The translations under genes and the position numbers were made by a program. 64,000 bases of DNA. It comes from Candidatus Peribacteria bacterium. GTDB taxonomy: Bacteria > Patescibacteriota > Gracilibacteria > UBA1369 > LOWO2-01-FULL-3. The stretch spans positions 1-64,000 of the forward strand of contig CALRGV010000004.1 of NCBI GenBank assembly GCA_943358175.1, in the 5' to 3' direction. Shown here piece after piece: positions 35,400-45,155 of this stretch. Numbering within the stretch: the stretch's first letter is position 1; each line of letters opens with the position of its first letter. The notes under the pieces were generated by a model that was given only the letters and a program-made list of their open reading frames with translations, made no database searches and was not told the origin of the DNA.

Positions 35400-37136
35400 A
35401 TGTCAAAAGAGAAGCAACCAATAGATATTGATGCCATGAGACATTCATGCGCGCACGTGCTGGCACAAGCCGTTTTACAGATGTTTCCGGAAGCAAAATT
35501 AGGTATAGGTCCGACCATCGAAAATGGTTTTTATTATGATTTTGATTTACCAAGAACTTTGATTCCGGAGGATTTGCCTTTGCTGGAGAAAAAAATGAAG
35601 CAGATTGTGAAACAAAACCAGAAATTTATTTGCAAAGATGAGCCGGTGGAAAAAAGTTTGGAATTTTTCGAGCTTACGGGACAGAAATATAAATTGGAAT
35701 TAGCAAAAGAATTCGCCGCGGAAGGTAAGCAACTTACTTTTTATGAAAATGTGATGCCGGGACCTGACGGTAAAGCAATGTTTGTGGACTTGTGTCGCGG
35801 TGGACACGTGGAGCACACCGGACAAATTGGTGCTTTCAAATTAATGAAAATTGCCGGTGCTTATTGGAGAGGAGATGAAAAAAATCCAATGTTACAAAGA
35901 ATTTATGGTGCCGCTTTCGAGACTCAAATAGAATTAGACGAGCACTTGAAACAGCTTGAGGAAGCCAAAAGACGCGATCATAGAAAACTGGGCGTGCAAT
36001 TGGGCTTATTCCAATTTCATGAAATTTCTCCCGGTTCGGTTTTCTTTTTGCCTAAGGGGACAATTGTGTTTAATGAGCTGCAAGCATTTTTGAGAAAAGA
36101 ATACGTGAAACGTGGTTATAAAGAGGTTATCACTCCCCTGGTTTATGATAAAAGTTTGTGGGAAAAAAGCGGTCACTGGGAACATTACAAAGAAAATATG
36201 TTTCAGGTGCAGATGGATGAAAACGTGGCTTCGCTGAAGCCGATGAATTGTCCGTCACATATGCTGATTTTCAAAATGACAAATAGAAGCTATCGTGAAT
36301 TACCTCTGCGTATAGCGGATTTTGCGATGTTGCATAGGAATGAGCTTCGCGGAGCTCTCGGCGGAATGACTCGTGTGAGAAAATTCTGTATGGATGATGC
36401 TCACCTTTTTATTACGGAAGAACAAATTCAGGAGGAGGTTATAAACTGTATCGATTTCGTGAAATATGTTTATACGGAAGTTTTTGATTTTACTTATGAT
36501 GTAGTACTTTCCACCAGACCGGAAAAAGCGATGGGTACGCCGGAACAATGGAAAAACGCGGAAGACTCTCTGGAAAATGCTTTGAATAAAGCCGGAATGA
36601 AATTCGAGATTAATCCGGGTGATGGCGCTTTCTACGGACCAAAAATCGACTTTAGAATTAAAGATTCCTTGAAGCGTGAATGGCAATGCGCGACAATTCA
36701 GATCGATTTCCAAATGCCACAAAGATTTGAATTGGAATATGAAGGCGCGGATGGAAAACCCCATACACCGGTAGTTATACATAGGGCTATTTTTGGCTCA
36801 ATGGAGCGCTTTATGGCTATACTAATAGAGCATTATGCGGGAGCATTTCCGGTATGGTTGGCGCCGGTGCAGGCAAAGATTTTACCGGTTTCCGATAGGT
36901 TTTTGGATTATGCCAAAGAAGTGGCCGAGAAATTATCAACAAAAAATCTCCGCTACGAAATTGATGATTCCAATGAAACTTTGGGCAAAAAAATCCGTAA
37001 TGCCGAGCTGGAAAAAGTGCCATACATGATAGTGGTCGGGGAAAAAGAAGTAGCGGAAAAAACCATCGCGGTCAGAGATTACGCGACAAAAAAACAGGAA
37101 GTGATGACAGTGGAGAAACTGCTTGAGCTGATTTAG
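35400..37136 (+). CDS. thrS: Threonyl-tRNA synthetase lacking the TGS domain
   Basis: ATG 35400 (MSKEKQPIDIDAMRHSCAHV) is chosen; upstream codons encode an implausible hydrophobic tail. The 578-residue protein starts directly with the editing domain (HSCAHVLAQA and CRGGHVEHTG motifs), so the N-terminal TGS domain of about 60 residues found in most bacterial ThrS is absent. The class II core follows: LKPMNCPSHM (zinc Cys), MLHRNELRGALGG (motif 2), DDAHLF, and VVIHRAIFGSMERFMAIL (motif 3). An anticodon-binding domain ends the protein. It charges tRNA-Thr. The gene overlaps the convergent RelA-fold gene by 4 nt. Confidence 0.97.
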   Translation: MSKEKQPIDIDAMRHSCAHVLAQAVLQMFPEAKLGIGPTIENGFYYDFDLPRTLIPEDLPLLEKKMKQIVKQNQKFICKDEPVEKSLEFFELTGQKYKLELAKEFAAEGKQLTFYENVMPGPDGKAMFVDLCRGGHVEHTGQIGAFKLMKIAGAYWRGDEKNPMLQRIYGAAFETQIELDEHLKQLEEAKRRDHRKLGVQLGLFQFHEISPGSVFFLPKGTIVFNELQAFLRKEYVKRGYKEVITPLVYDKSLWEKSGHWEHYKENMFQVQMDENVASLKPMNCPSHMLIFKMTNRSYRELPLRIADFAMLHRNELRGALGGMTRVRKFCMDDAHLFITEEQIQEEVINCIDFVKYVYTEVFDFTYDVVLSTRPEKAMGTPEQWKNAEDSLENALNKAGMKFEINPGDGAFYGPKIDFRIKDSLKREWQCATIQIDFQMPQRFELEYEGADGKPHTPVVIHRAIFGSMERFMAILIEHYAGAFPVWLAPVQAKILPVSDRFLDYAKEVAEKLSTKNLRYEIDDSNETLGKKIRNAELEKVPYMIVVGEKEVAEKTIAVRDYATKKQEVMTVEKLLELI

Positions 37137-38479
37137 CTTTCAGGTGTATTTTCGGTTTCGCTAAATCTGGCAAGCAAATTATTACCCATCAAACGATTAC
37201 GGACGGATTGGGTTTGTCTCTGTACATAATCAACATGAGACGCAGCGTTTTCATTAACAGCTCTTGATGCCTGATCGACGATTTGTATTTCCACCGGGAA
37301 ATGTACCCTTTGCCCATTCTTAGCATCAAGTGGCCAATCAAAGGTGACCTGTATTGCTCGATATTTTCGTGAAGAATGTTTGTTTACTTCCAAGGCGGTA
37401 TCCTCACCAACCGTTGTCAATTCGCTCTGATCATTGGTCTGTGTCGCAAGTTCATTTACCAGATCGCGGGCTTTTCGCTGATTCCGCAAAGCTTCAATTA
37501 ATTTTGCTTCGTTGAAAAGCAGCTGTTTTGTTTCGCCTATACGAATTGTCATGCTTGGAAATATGGCAGTGCCGGGCTTAAAAAAGGCAAGGTATAAAAA
37601 TTGTAAGGCTTCGAAAGCTGATTTGGTGGTGATACGCATACCAATATGATCCACGACTTCCTTGGTATTGTTTTGGGGTTTGTGCAGAAGTTTTGCAATC
37701 ATTCTTTTCCTTTCTTTGGTTCTTAATTCGCATCTTACAATTTCCATCGGTACTTCCCCAGGAGTACCTGTTTTGAAAAAAGTTTTGCCTTTTGAAGGGG
37801 TTGAGAAATGCTTATCATGCAATTCTTGCAGTGCCTCTTCAGCATCAGGTAAAACTGAAAGCAGTGGATCTCTGTTTAAAAAGTCGATGGCGGCGGCAAC
37901 TCTCAAAAGACCGCAAGCTTGTGGTACAAGCTGCCTTTGGTGTTTTCCGGCTGCGGTTTGAAAAATCTTGGCAATACCATCAATATTTTTAGTAATTTTA
38001 AGTGATGGATGAATTTTATCCTGAGGTTTGGCTGCAATTATTTCATCAAAAAAGGCTATGGCTTCCTGTAAAACTGTATGAACATATTTTAAATCTTTCG
38101 GTTCCTCGAGATCGGATCCATGCCTCTTTAAAAATCTTTTTATATCGGGAGTATCCGTTAGTCCCAGAGTGACAACATCCAACATGGAAATAGCCCCTTT
38201 TCTGTCATCCATAACGAAAGGTTGCAAAAATGCGCTTATGTCAGCCCCGAGGAGAGTACGAAAATCCACTTGAGGCCCGTCGGCTTGTTGTCCGGCTACC
38301 GCCCTTTGTACTTTTTCACACAATTGGTTAACCAGTAACTCTAAAACTGCGCTATTTGGTGGCTTTTCCTGAGAATTTCCATCTATACCAAGACCTCTAA
38401 GGGTGTGCCTGAACGGTGCCACTACCTCTTGAGCATCGACAAATCCATGAAATTGCTCCTGTTTACTTTGTTTAGCCAT
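37133..38479 (-). CDS. RelA/SpoT-fold nucleotidyltransferase-like protein
   Basis: A 448-residue soluble protein. The C-terminal half (about residues 225-440) has the block order of the RelA/SpoT synthetase fold: a basic entry (RTKERKRMIAKLL), VVDHIGMRITTKSAFEALQF (compare D-x-x-G-x-R in RelA), SSRKYRAIQVTFDW and FPVEIQIVDQASRAVNENAA with a following H-x-x-Y. The N-terminal half is helical and unrecognised, and there is no HD hydrolase domain. RelA enzymes make (p)ppGpp. Some active-site residues here cannot be matched by eye, so it could instead be a diverged non-synthetase such as the TIGR04552-type proteins. It is transcribed alone, tail-to-tail with thrS. Confidence 0.5.
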   Translation of the reverse strand: MAKQSKQEQFHGFVDAQEVVAPFRHTLRGLGIDGNSQEKPPNSAVLELLVNQLCEKVQRAVAGQQADGPQVDFRTLLGADISAFLQPFVMDDRKGAISMLDVVTLGLTDTPDIKRFLKRHGSDLEEPKDLKYVHTVLQEAIAFFDEIIAAKPQDKIHPSLKITKNIDGIAKIFQTAAGKHQRQLVPQACGLLRVAAAIDFLNRDPLLSVLPDAEEALQELHDKHFSTPSKGKTFFKTGTPGEVPMEIVRCELRTKERKRMIAKLLHKPQNNTKEVVDHIGMRITTKSAFEALQFLYLAFFKPGTAIFPSMTIRIGETKQLLFNEAKLIEALRNQRKARDLVNELATQTNDQSELTTVGEDTALEVNKHSSRKYRAIQVTFDWPLDAKNGQRVHFPVEIQIVDQASRAVNENAASHVDYVQRQTQSVRNRLMGNNLLARFSETENTPES

Positions 38480-38565
38480 TGGATGAGAAGGTAAATGTAG
38501 AACTAGATTCTACCATTTATCCGCTGTTTGTCAATGAAAAGATGTTGGCCGGCCACCTGTAAAAT

Positions 38566-41500
38566 TTATTCCAGAGATGTCTTGTCTGTAAATTGAGCTT
38601 TGCGTTTAAATTTTTCCTCATCACTCATACTGTTTGGCATACCTGTGAAATTGGATCCCTTAATGATTGTTTCCATTTTGTCACCATTGTCCGTCTTGAC
38701 CACGCGGTCAAAAACATTATTAAAATGTTCAAAAGCCAAGTTCATATTTTTTTGTTGGTCTTTACCTTCATCGCTATAAATATTAGCAACTTCAGGTTGA
38801 TAGATCTCTGCAACTATTGCATTTAATTCAGGATCATTATAGGCCTGAGCAATTGCCTGGACCGCGGGCGTGATCTGATTAATAAAAGCCTGTGGCGGAG
38901 TATCGCTAACGACGGTACGGCTATTTAAAGTTTGGCTGCTCATACGTTGATATGTATCCTTGCCATCCTCTGTTTTCTGGAAACGTCTGGTCATAATACC
39001 CTCAAAACGAACATAAGACTTGATCGCTTCGCGAAGTTTCACTTTACGACCCATACCGGCTACTGAGCGCATATATTGACTAAACCCAGGAAATACGTTT
39101 GCGTATCCCTCAATGGTTAAGAATTTTTTATTACCTCCGGTGGATTTACAGGCATCTCCCACTACCTGGTAATTGGCCGGTGGCAGGTAAGCAAACATAT
39201 CATCATGATCCAGTTTTTCACCGTTACGGAGAGCCTTATTAATACGATTTTCCGTCTCGTCACTGGGAATGACATAATTCCACATGAACTCATCCACGGC
39301 TTTGCCGGGGGCAATTCTATGACTATCTCCATCATTAAACATGTGCACCCAGTTTTTATAATCATCCAGGGTGAAACGATAGGACTCTTTACCATCAGGT
39401 CCACGAGGAACTCGCGCCGTGATATATTCCAGGATCGGAAACTGGGAAAGCATTTCGGAATTGATATGCGCGATACGATCGAAGGACATAATGGTACGTC
39501 CACTATCATTGGCTGCAGCCACTCCTTGAATCATATAAAAAATTTTTGACTGCATGCTCGATTTACCGGCTGCGATAGCATGAAGAATAAGACCTTCATA
39601 CTCATGTGGATTCACATAATGTCCCTGTTTATGTTGCTGTAAAAGAATGGCAAGCCTGCGTCCATGGCCTCCGTCCACACCTTCCAGCTGCTTACCTTCT
39701 TCTTCAAAACCCTTGGCATTACTGGAGTAGGCACTTTTGTTTTTGGAATAGAAACCATCGTAACTACCTTCACCCCAAATTGAATCAAGGGCCGGTTTCA
39801 AAAAATCAAAACCGGTACGCAAATCGGTGGAGCTTACCGTAGTACTGGTGTCGCCATTTGATGGAATACGGATAGATTTTTCCGGTGACACAAATCTGTT
39901 AATATTTTGCCAAAGTGGGATACTGTCCCAACGCAATTGTCCCTTATCGGAAAGAGTGATAAGCGTAGCCTTAAACTCATCTTTATTGCTGGTGTGTTCG
40001 AGACGATACTGGATTTCGTAAATACCTTTATGTTCAAAGGCTTCCTGATACTGATGTACTTCTTCATGCTCAGTGGCCTCCACAATACGACGCATTTCCG
40101 GAGAAAAATATGGTAATTCTTCACCTACTCTCGCGTATTTGTCTTTCTGTCTGCGCTCCCAACGACGAGAGTAATATTCCCACATGGAAGTACCCATTTT
40201 CCAACAATCATTCATGCTCAAAAAACGGGTGTTGGTCCATAAGGCCTTTAAATAATTTTTTTCGGTAATTTGCATGCCTCCGGATTTTCTCACCTGGTCA
40301 ATCGGTAGAGCTTCTTCGTAGTATTGTTTTTTGCCTCCGTGAGCGTCGCCGTGCGCTCCATGGGCGTCTGCACCGTGGGCGCCGTGTTCTGCGCCGTGAG
40401 CATCATGGGCGGCGGCTCCGTGGGCGGCACCGTGTGCATCGTGAGCGGCTGCACCCTGTGCTTGGGCTGCGCCTTTTCCAGGCTTGCCTTTGGTCATGGC
40501 TTTCTTTCTGGCCTCCTCTTCTTCCTCTTCTTCCTCAATATCAAAAGCCAGTTTGTCCTGCATATCCATAGCGGCAACACGATTTGGTTGGTTAATTAGT
40601 TGCCATTTTCCATTAGAGGTCGGCCGAGTGGCCGGAGCATTCATAATAAATCCGTCCCTCACCATAGCGGCAAGTTCGAGAGGTTGAAGAATTTTTCTGC
40701 CGTCTGCGTCCCCTGCTTCCCAGGCGCTGCCGGATCTTTGGGTAAAAGCAAAATCGCTGGAGACTCCGGCTGCAAGTAAATTTTCGACGGTGGCGTTACC
40801 ATTTTTGAAATGATTTTTTGATTCCTGGAGAACGTAATTATCACTGCCGTTGGCGGCTTTTTCTCTTTTTAGCTTACCCCAGCGAAGCGAATCGTTTTGG
40901 TCGCGGAAAAGCACTTCCTTTTCTTCTCCCGGGTTAGGAAGATCTACTTTTGGCATTCCGCCCTTGGTGAGGCGCGCGTAGCGTTCTTGAGATTTCGTAC
41001 CGGACCCACTCATGAAATCTGCACTCTTTTTCTCTTCGCGAGCTCTGGCTTTATCACAAATCTCTGCTGTTTCATCAAGGTGAACATTCCTTTGGTAATT
41101 GTGCTGTTTGAGAAATTTGGCAAATTCGCCGAAACTAAATTCGCGTTGTTTGCGATCAAAATAGAGAGAGTTATCCACGGCAAATTGGATCGATCGGCGT
41201 GGAGTTTTCGTAACTGTTTGGTCGAGAGTGACACTCTTTTTACCTGCATCCAGGCCCTCGATTTTAAAACTATGTTTTTCTCTGATTTCCTTGCCTTCAT
41301 CATCGAAACCAACGAGTACATCGGCCATAAATTCTTGACCGACCATGATGCTGGCATAGCCTAATTCTTCAGCGGATCTTTCGTTTAAATCATCGAGAGA
41401 ATCAATCTCTTCATAGCCCTCAAAAGCGGTGAGTAATTGGAGGAAATTTTTGTAACCTTCCACTTTTGCGATGCCGTTTTCATCTTTATATTCGATAATC

Positions 41501-42528
41501 AATTCTCCCGCGGCATCCGGCTCTATACCGGTACGATCATCCGTCGCAAAGCTGAGACCAGTAATGGTTATATAGCTTTCCTTCTTTTTGGCAGCACCAC
41601 TGATGGGATCTATTTCCATACCGCTCAATTTCAGAGAAGCTTTGCCGCCGGCTAAATCAAGACACCACATGCGAATTCTTTCGGCAGTTCGGACATCTAC
41701 GCCGGCACGCTTGAAAAAAAATTCTAAGGCGCGATATCTGGCTAAATTTCTGGCGAGATAATTCTGATATTCCAGACGAGGCTTTTTCAATTCCCGCTGC
41801 ATTTCCTCGAATTTATCATCGAGACGGTCGAGCTCATGATTGAGCCGTTCGAGCAGATTTTCGTCCGGTTTTGCCGCGGCTTTCGCCAGACGTAATTGTC
41901 TATCAACTTCATTGGATTTTTCGGCGAGTTCGGCTTGGGCTATTTCCAGTCTATCGAGTTCTTCGATGAGTTTTTCCGGAACGACTTCCGTTTTCCAATT
42001 GCTTGGGGTGGTCTCTGAAGCTTTATCCACCATACTTTTGATTCCGGCGGTTTCGGTGATGGTTTTCGCGGCGCCTGATGTTTCATTAATGGCTTGCTGC
42101 TCGAGATCCTCTTCGCGGAGATCGCTGAACTTTTTTAGGGCGTCTTTTTCTTTACGATCAGTGAGGGCGCCGGTACTTTCTTCGCTTAAATTTTTGAATA
42201 AATCCTGAGCGTACTCTTTTTCCTTTTCCGTACCTTCCAGGGCCTGAAGGAAACGCATTGCATACTTGGCTTTGTTTGGAAATTTTCCTTGGCCCAAAGC
42301 CTTCATGAAGTGTTGATATTCTTTCTTCTCCATCTTGTTCGGATCGCGCAAAGTATCGCGGATTTTTTTCAAAACTTCCGGCTCTATTTTGCCGTCACGG
42401 GCGAGCTTTGCGATTTTTTGGGCATGGGTAGTTGGCTCCATTTGCTCGAGTTCTTTGAGATAGGCGATGTACTCTGGTGAGTAACGATCCTGAGTGGGGG
42501 CCTTGATGTTTTTTCTTGGTGTTTTCAT
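38566..42528 (-). CDS. Large cytoplasmic protein of unknown function with His/Ala/Gly repeat, last gene of the VirB6-like operon
   Basis: A 1,320-residue protein without signal or membrane segments. The N-terminal third is charged and helical with a predicted coiled coil (about 185-245). At about 661-670 an acidic run (EEEEEEEE) leads into a Lys/Gly stretch and then a striking repeat of AHDAHGAAHGA-type units (about 683-733, roughly a dozen histidines). This could bind metal or act as a flexible linker. The C-terminal half looks globular (KALWTNTRFLSMNDCWKMG, FDRIAHINSEMLSQFP, EGYANVFPGFSQYMRSVAGM) but matches no family I know. It starts 52 nt after the stop of the membrane-channel-like gene, so it probably works with it on the cytoplasmic side. 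Confidence 0.65.
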   Translation of the reverse strand: MKTPRKNIKAPTQDRYSPEYIAYLKELEQMEPTTHAQKIAKLARDGKIEPEVLKKIRDTLRDPNKMEKKEYQHFMKALGQGKFPNKAKYAMRFLQALEGTEKEKEYAQDLFKNLSEESTGALTDRKEKDALKKFSDLREEDLEQQAINETSGAAKTITETAGIKSMVDKASETTPSNWKTEVVPEKLIEELDRLEIAQAELAEKSNEVDRQLRLAKAAAKPDENLLERLNHELDRLDDKFEEMQRELKKPRLEYQNYLARNLARYRALEFFFKRAGVDVRTAERIRMWCLDLAGGKASLKLSGMEIDPISGAAKKKESYITITGLSFATDDRTGIEPDAAGELIIEYKDENGIAKVEGYKNFLQLLTAFEGYEEIDSLDDLNERSAEELGYASIMVGQEFMADVLVGFDDEGKEIREKHSFKIEGLDAGKKSVTLDQTVTKTPRRSIQFAVDNSLYFDRKQREFSFGEFAKFLKQHNYQRNVHLDETAEICDKARAREEKKSADFMSGSGTKSQERYARLTKGGMPKVDLPNPGEEKEVLFRDQNDSLRWGKLKREKAANGSDNYVLQESKNHFKNGNATVENLLAAGVSSDFAFTQRSGSAWEAGDADGRKILQPLELAAMVRDGFIMNAPATRPTSNGKWQLINQPNRVAAMDMQDKLAFDIEEEEEEEEARKKAMTKGKPGKGAAQAQGAAAHDAHGAAHGAAAHDAHGAEHGAHGADAHGAHGDAHGGKKQYYEEALPIDQVRKSGGMQITEKNYLKALWTNTRFLSMNDCWKMGTSMWEYYSRRWERRQKDKYARVGEELPYFSPEMRRIVEATEHEEVHQYQEAFEHKGIYEIQYRLEHTSNKDEFKATLITLSDKGQLRWDSIPLWQNINRFVSPEKSIRIPSNGDTSTTVSSTDLRTGFDFLKPALDSIWGEGSYDGFYSKNKSAYSSNAKGFEEEGKQLEGVDGGHGRRLAILLQQHKQGHYVNPHEYEGLILHAIAAGKSSMQSKIFYMIQGVAAANDSGRTIMSFDRIAHINSEMLSQFPILEYITARVPRGPDGKESYRFTLDDYKNWVHMFNDGDSHRIAPGKAVDEFMWNYVIPSDETENRINKALRNGEKLDHDDMFAYLPPANYQVVGDACKSTGGNKKFLTIEGYANVFPGFSQYMRSVAGMGRKVKLREAIKSYVRFEGIMTRRFQKTEDGKDTYQRMSSQTLNSRTVVSDTPPQAFINQITPAVQAIAQAYNDPELNAIVAEIYQPEVANIYSDEGKDQQKNMNLAFEHFNNVFDRVVKTDNGDKMETIIKGSNFTGMPNSMSDEEKFKRKAQFTDKTSLE

Positions 42529-42580
42529 AAATTATTTCATCGTAGTACTATTGTCGTTTTTGCGCAAGTGGTTGAGGAAA

Positions 42581-45154
42581 TTATGGGGTTCTGGTGGGTG
42601 GTGTGGCAGCGGGTGGCGTAGTGCCTGGCGCTGGGGCTGCGGGTGGAGGTGTAGGCGGTTTCAAAGCCTCATTAAATTTCGCCTCTCCTCCGCACTCTTT
42701 TACGACCGCGTCATATGCTTTTTGGCCACCAAATATTTCAATCAATTCTTTTTTAGTTGGAACCGACCCTCTGGCTTCAGTGAACTTTTGTCCAATGTTG
42801 GTGACTTGTTTTTTAATATCAGCAGTTTTTTTAGTTATTTCCGCGGTATCTGTCGGTGTCTTTCTCATTTCAACATCAATGGCGGTTTTGCTTTCATTGA
42901 CTGCGTTAATTCTGAGCTGATTCGCCGTGTCGGAGTCTCCTTTCTTTTTCAAGGCCGTAGCTGCTGGGCTGCCCTCCTTAATTCCTGCCGGGCCTGATGG
43001 TGGCGGGGTTTTCGGAGGTGTGCCGGGTGGAGTGGTGCCAGGTAATTCGCCTGAGGATTTGTGGACCAAATCGTTTTTATTAATTTCTTCCGCTGCTCCT
43101 TTCCAAGCCTTCTCGTCTGGACCTGCCAATAACTTCATGTTTTTTAACAAGCTCTTTTGCTCCGTTGAACCACCCTCCAGCTTACTGATTGTTTGCCTAT
43201 TACTACTATCCTTTAACCATTTTCCCATGGATTCACGATAACTTTTACTTGTCAGATCTTTGTTTCCATCTTTGGCATTCTTAAGCCAATTTGTAAGACC
43301 GGCCTGATCATGCATATCCCGAAGATTCTCATCAGTGGCGGTTTTTTTGTTTCCGGCATTTGTTGCCAATTTATTGTCATCTGATCTGCCAATGTTTTCA
43401 ATATAGTGACCCAATTGGGAGAAGGTGTAGTGGTCGTGTGGATGATCCGGTAAGGCGATTGGAATGACCGGCATGTGCTTCAATGGTATGCTGCCAAGGA
43501 ATTTTCCTGCTGTTTCGACGTGTCCTTTTATCCAATCCGTAGCACCCTCGGCGATAGTACCCTTTGCGGCGGAGAACACTCCAATCCAGACTACGGCGAT
43601 TACACCAAGGGCCACCATAAAGTCCTGAAGAGTATCAAAACCGGCTATAGGCACACCGTTACTTGGATTCAGCTTGAAGGCTGTCTCAGAACCGATTTCC
43701 AATCCCTGCACGGCTTTCAACATGATCCAGCCTACGGTCAATGATAGGGATATGAGCAGAGGCGCGATGGCATTCTTGGTGAATTTGTCGGCAAGTTCGC
43801 CAAAACCACCCATCTTTTCCTTTACCTGAGATGAGGCCATCATGAGTAATAAAATTGGCGAGACGGCAATACACAGCCACATCACGACTAATCTTCCGAG
43901 CAATACTATGAAAAGGGCAATAAATGAAACGCAGTAAATCACATACAAAATCATGGAGAATAAAGCGTTGGTAAAAAGTTTTTCGAAGCCAGCATCAAGA
44001 GTCATGGATTTCGTATCGACTTCGTTGTAGAAGACGATTTTTCCCATGTTTAAGGCGAGAGCAAAAGCGGCATTGCGGGAATTGTAATGTTGGAGAAAGA
44101 TTACGCCCTGGTCGTTGAGTTCTTTGCCGGTGCAGAGGTCTTGATTCTGTGCGTTGGCTAATTTTTTTTCAAAATTCGCTTTGTCCGCCTCATTAAGTAT
44201 GGTTACTTTTTTCTTTATATCATCTATGGAATCAGTGTCTGTAATCGGTGAACCTTTTTCCAGAATTATGGCTGTGTTAAAACTTTTACCCACCATTCGA
44301 TAAATCTCCAATTCCTTGGCCTTAATCATAACCACATCCACTTTCTCCTTAAATTGAGAAAAAGGAGTGCCTTCAAAGGCGGCACAAAGTCTGGCTTGCT
44401 GATCTTTAGGAATGCTGCTGTCGCTCAGTCCTTGACTCACCTGATCCGGCAGCGCAAAAACGGCGGTGGTCATGACGTTGATACCATCGAGTACCACCTT
44501 TATAGCTAAAAATGAGAAATTTACAGCGATAATACCGATGACAATTTTTGGCAACATGGCTTTAATTGAGGTGGTGTCTTCACTGAGACCGAGGACGTTG
44601 TAAAGGGCGAGACCTACGAGGACCACGACAAATAAAATATTCACCAAATTACGAATTGGAATCCAGATATCACGTAATTTCTCTTCCATGCCGTTGCCGA
44701 AAAGCAGGTCATTGCCCATCAAACTTCCGGTCATTACCAATACCGGCCAAATCAATCTATTCAAAGTCTTCTGTACGCCGGCGATAATAAAAATACCGTT
44801 GGTGATGGCTTTGTTGTCTATTTGAGTGGTAGATATTGCGTCTTGAGCACAATAGAGGACGCCCTCTTTAGGAGTAGCAGTTGCTGAGGCCACAACGCTG
44901 TTAGTTTTATCCACATGAAAACCGGTGGTGCATAGGGCCTTCTCCTTCTCTTCTCCTTTATATCCATTTATAAAACAACTGCCTCCGGTAGGAGCTGGTG
45001 TAAGACCTGCCGGACAGGTAATTCCCGGGCTTGCCTTAGGCTTTTCCGCTTCCGCGTAGGCCACACGAGCCGCACCGACGTTTGCAAGCAGAACCAATGG
45101 TAGTATGAGACCACAGATTATTCGGGAAACTATTTTTTGTTTTTGTTTGTTCAT
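42581..45154 (-). CDS. VirB6/TrbL-like polytopic membrane protein
   Basis: An 857-residue protein. The signal peptide (MNKQKQKIVSRIICGLILPL, then LANVGAARVAYA) is followed by an exported Cys-containing segment (ITCPAGL, SCFINGY, ALCTTGF, LYCAQD). Hydrophobic helices lie at about residues 120-245, and a second cluster at about 395-520 includes LFIVLLGRLVVMWLCIAVSP. A long soluble tail has a Pro/Thr-rich end. Spacing and topology resemble VirB6/TrbL channel proteins of type IV secretion. In CPR bacteria such proteins occur with secretion or pilus loci. No VirB4-type ATPase is in the window. Substrate and partners are unknown. It is the fourth gene of a five-gene operon. Confidence 0.5.
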   Translation of the reverse strand: MNKQKQKIVSRIICGLILPLVLLANVGAARVAYAEAEKPKASPGITCPAGLTPAPTGGSCFINGYKGEEKEKALCTTGFHVDKTNSVVASATATPKEGVLYCAQDAISTTQIDNKAITNGIFIIAGVQKTLNRLIWPVLVMTGSLMGNDLLFGNGMEEKLRDIWIPIRNLVNILFVVVLVGLALYNVLGLSEDTTSIKAMLPKIVIGIIAVNFSFLAIKVVLDGINVMTTAVFALPDQVSQGLSDSSIPKDQQARLCAAFEGTPFSQFKEKVDVVMIKAKELEIYRMVGKSFNTAIILEKGSPITDTDSIDDIKKKVTILNEADKANFEKKLANAQNQDLCTGKELNDQGVIFLQHYNSRNAAFALALNMGKIVFYNEVDTKSMTLDAGFEKLFTNALFSMILYVIYCVSFIALFIVLLGRLVVMWLCIAVSPILLLMMASSQVKEKMGGFGELADKFTKNAIAPLLISLSLTVGWIMLKAVQGLEIGSETAFKLNPSNGVPIAGFDTLQDFMVALGVIAVVWIGVFSAAKGTIAEGATDWIKGHVETAGKFLGSIPLKHMPVIPIALPDHPHDHYTFSQLGHYIENIGRSDDNKLATNAGNKKTATDENLRDMHDQAGLTNWLKNAKDGNKDLTSKSYRESMGKWLKDSSNRQTISKLEGGSTEQKSLLKNMKLLAGPDEKAWKGAAEEINKNDLVHKSSGELPGTTPPGTPPKTPPPSGPAGIKEGSPAATALKKKGDSDTANQLRINAVNESKTAIDVEMRKTPTDTAEITKKTADIKKQVTNIGQKFTEARGSVPTKKELIEIFGGQKAYDAVVKECGGEAKFNEALKPPTPPPAAPAPGTTPPAATPPTRTP

Positions 45155-45155
45155 T

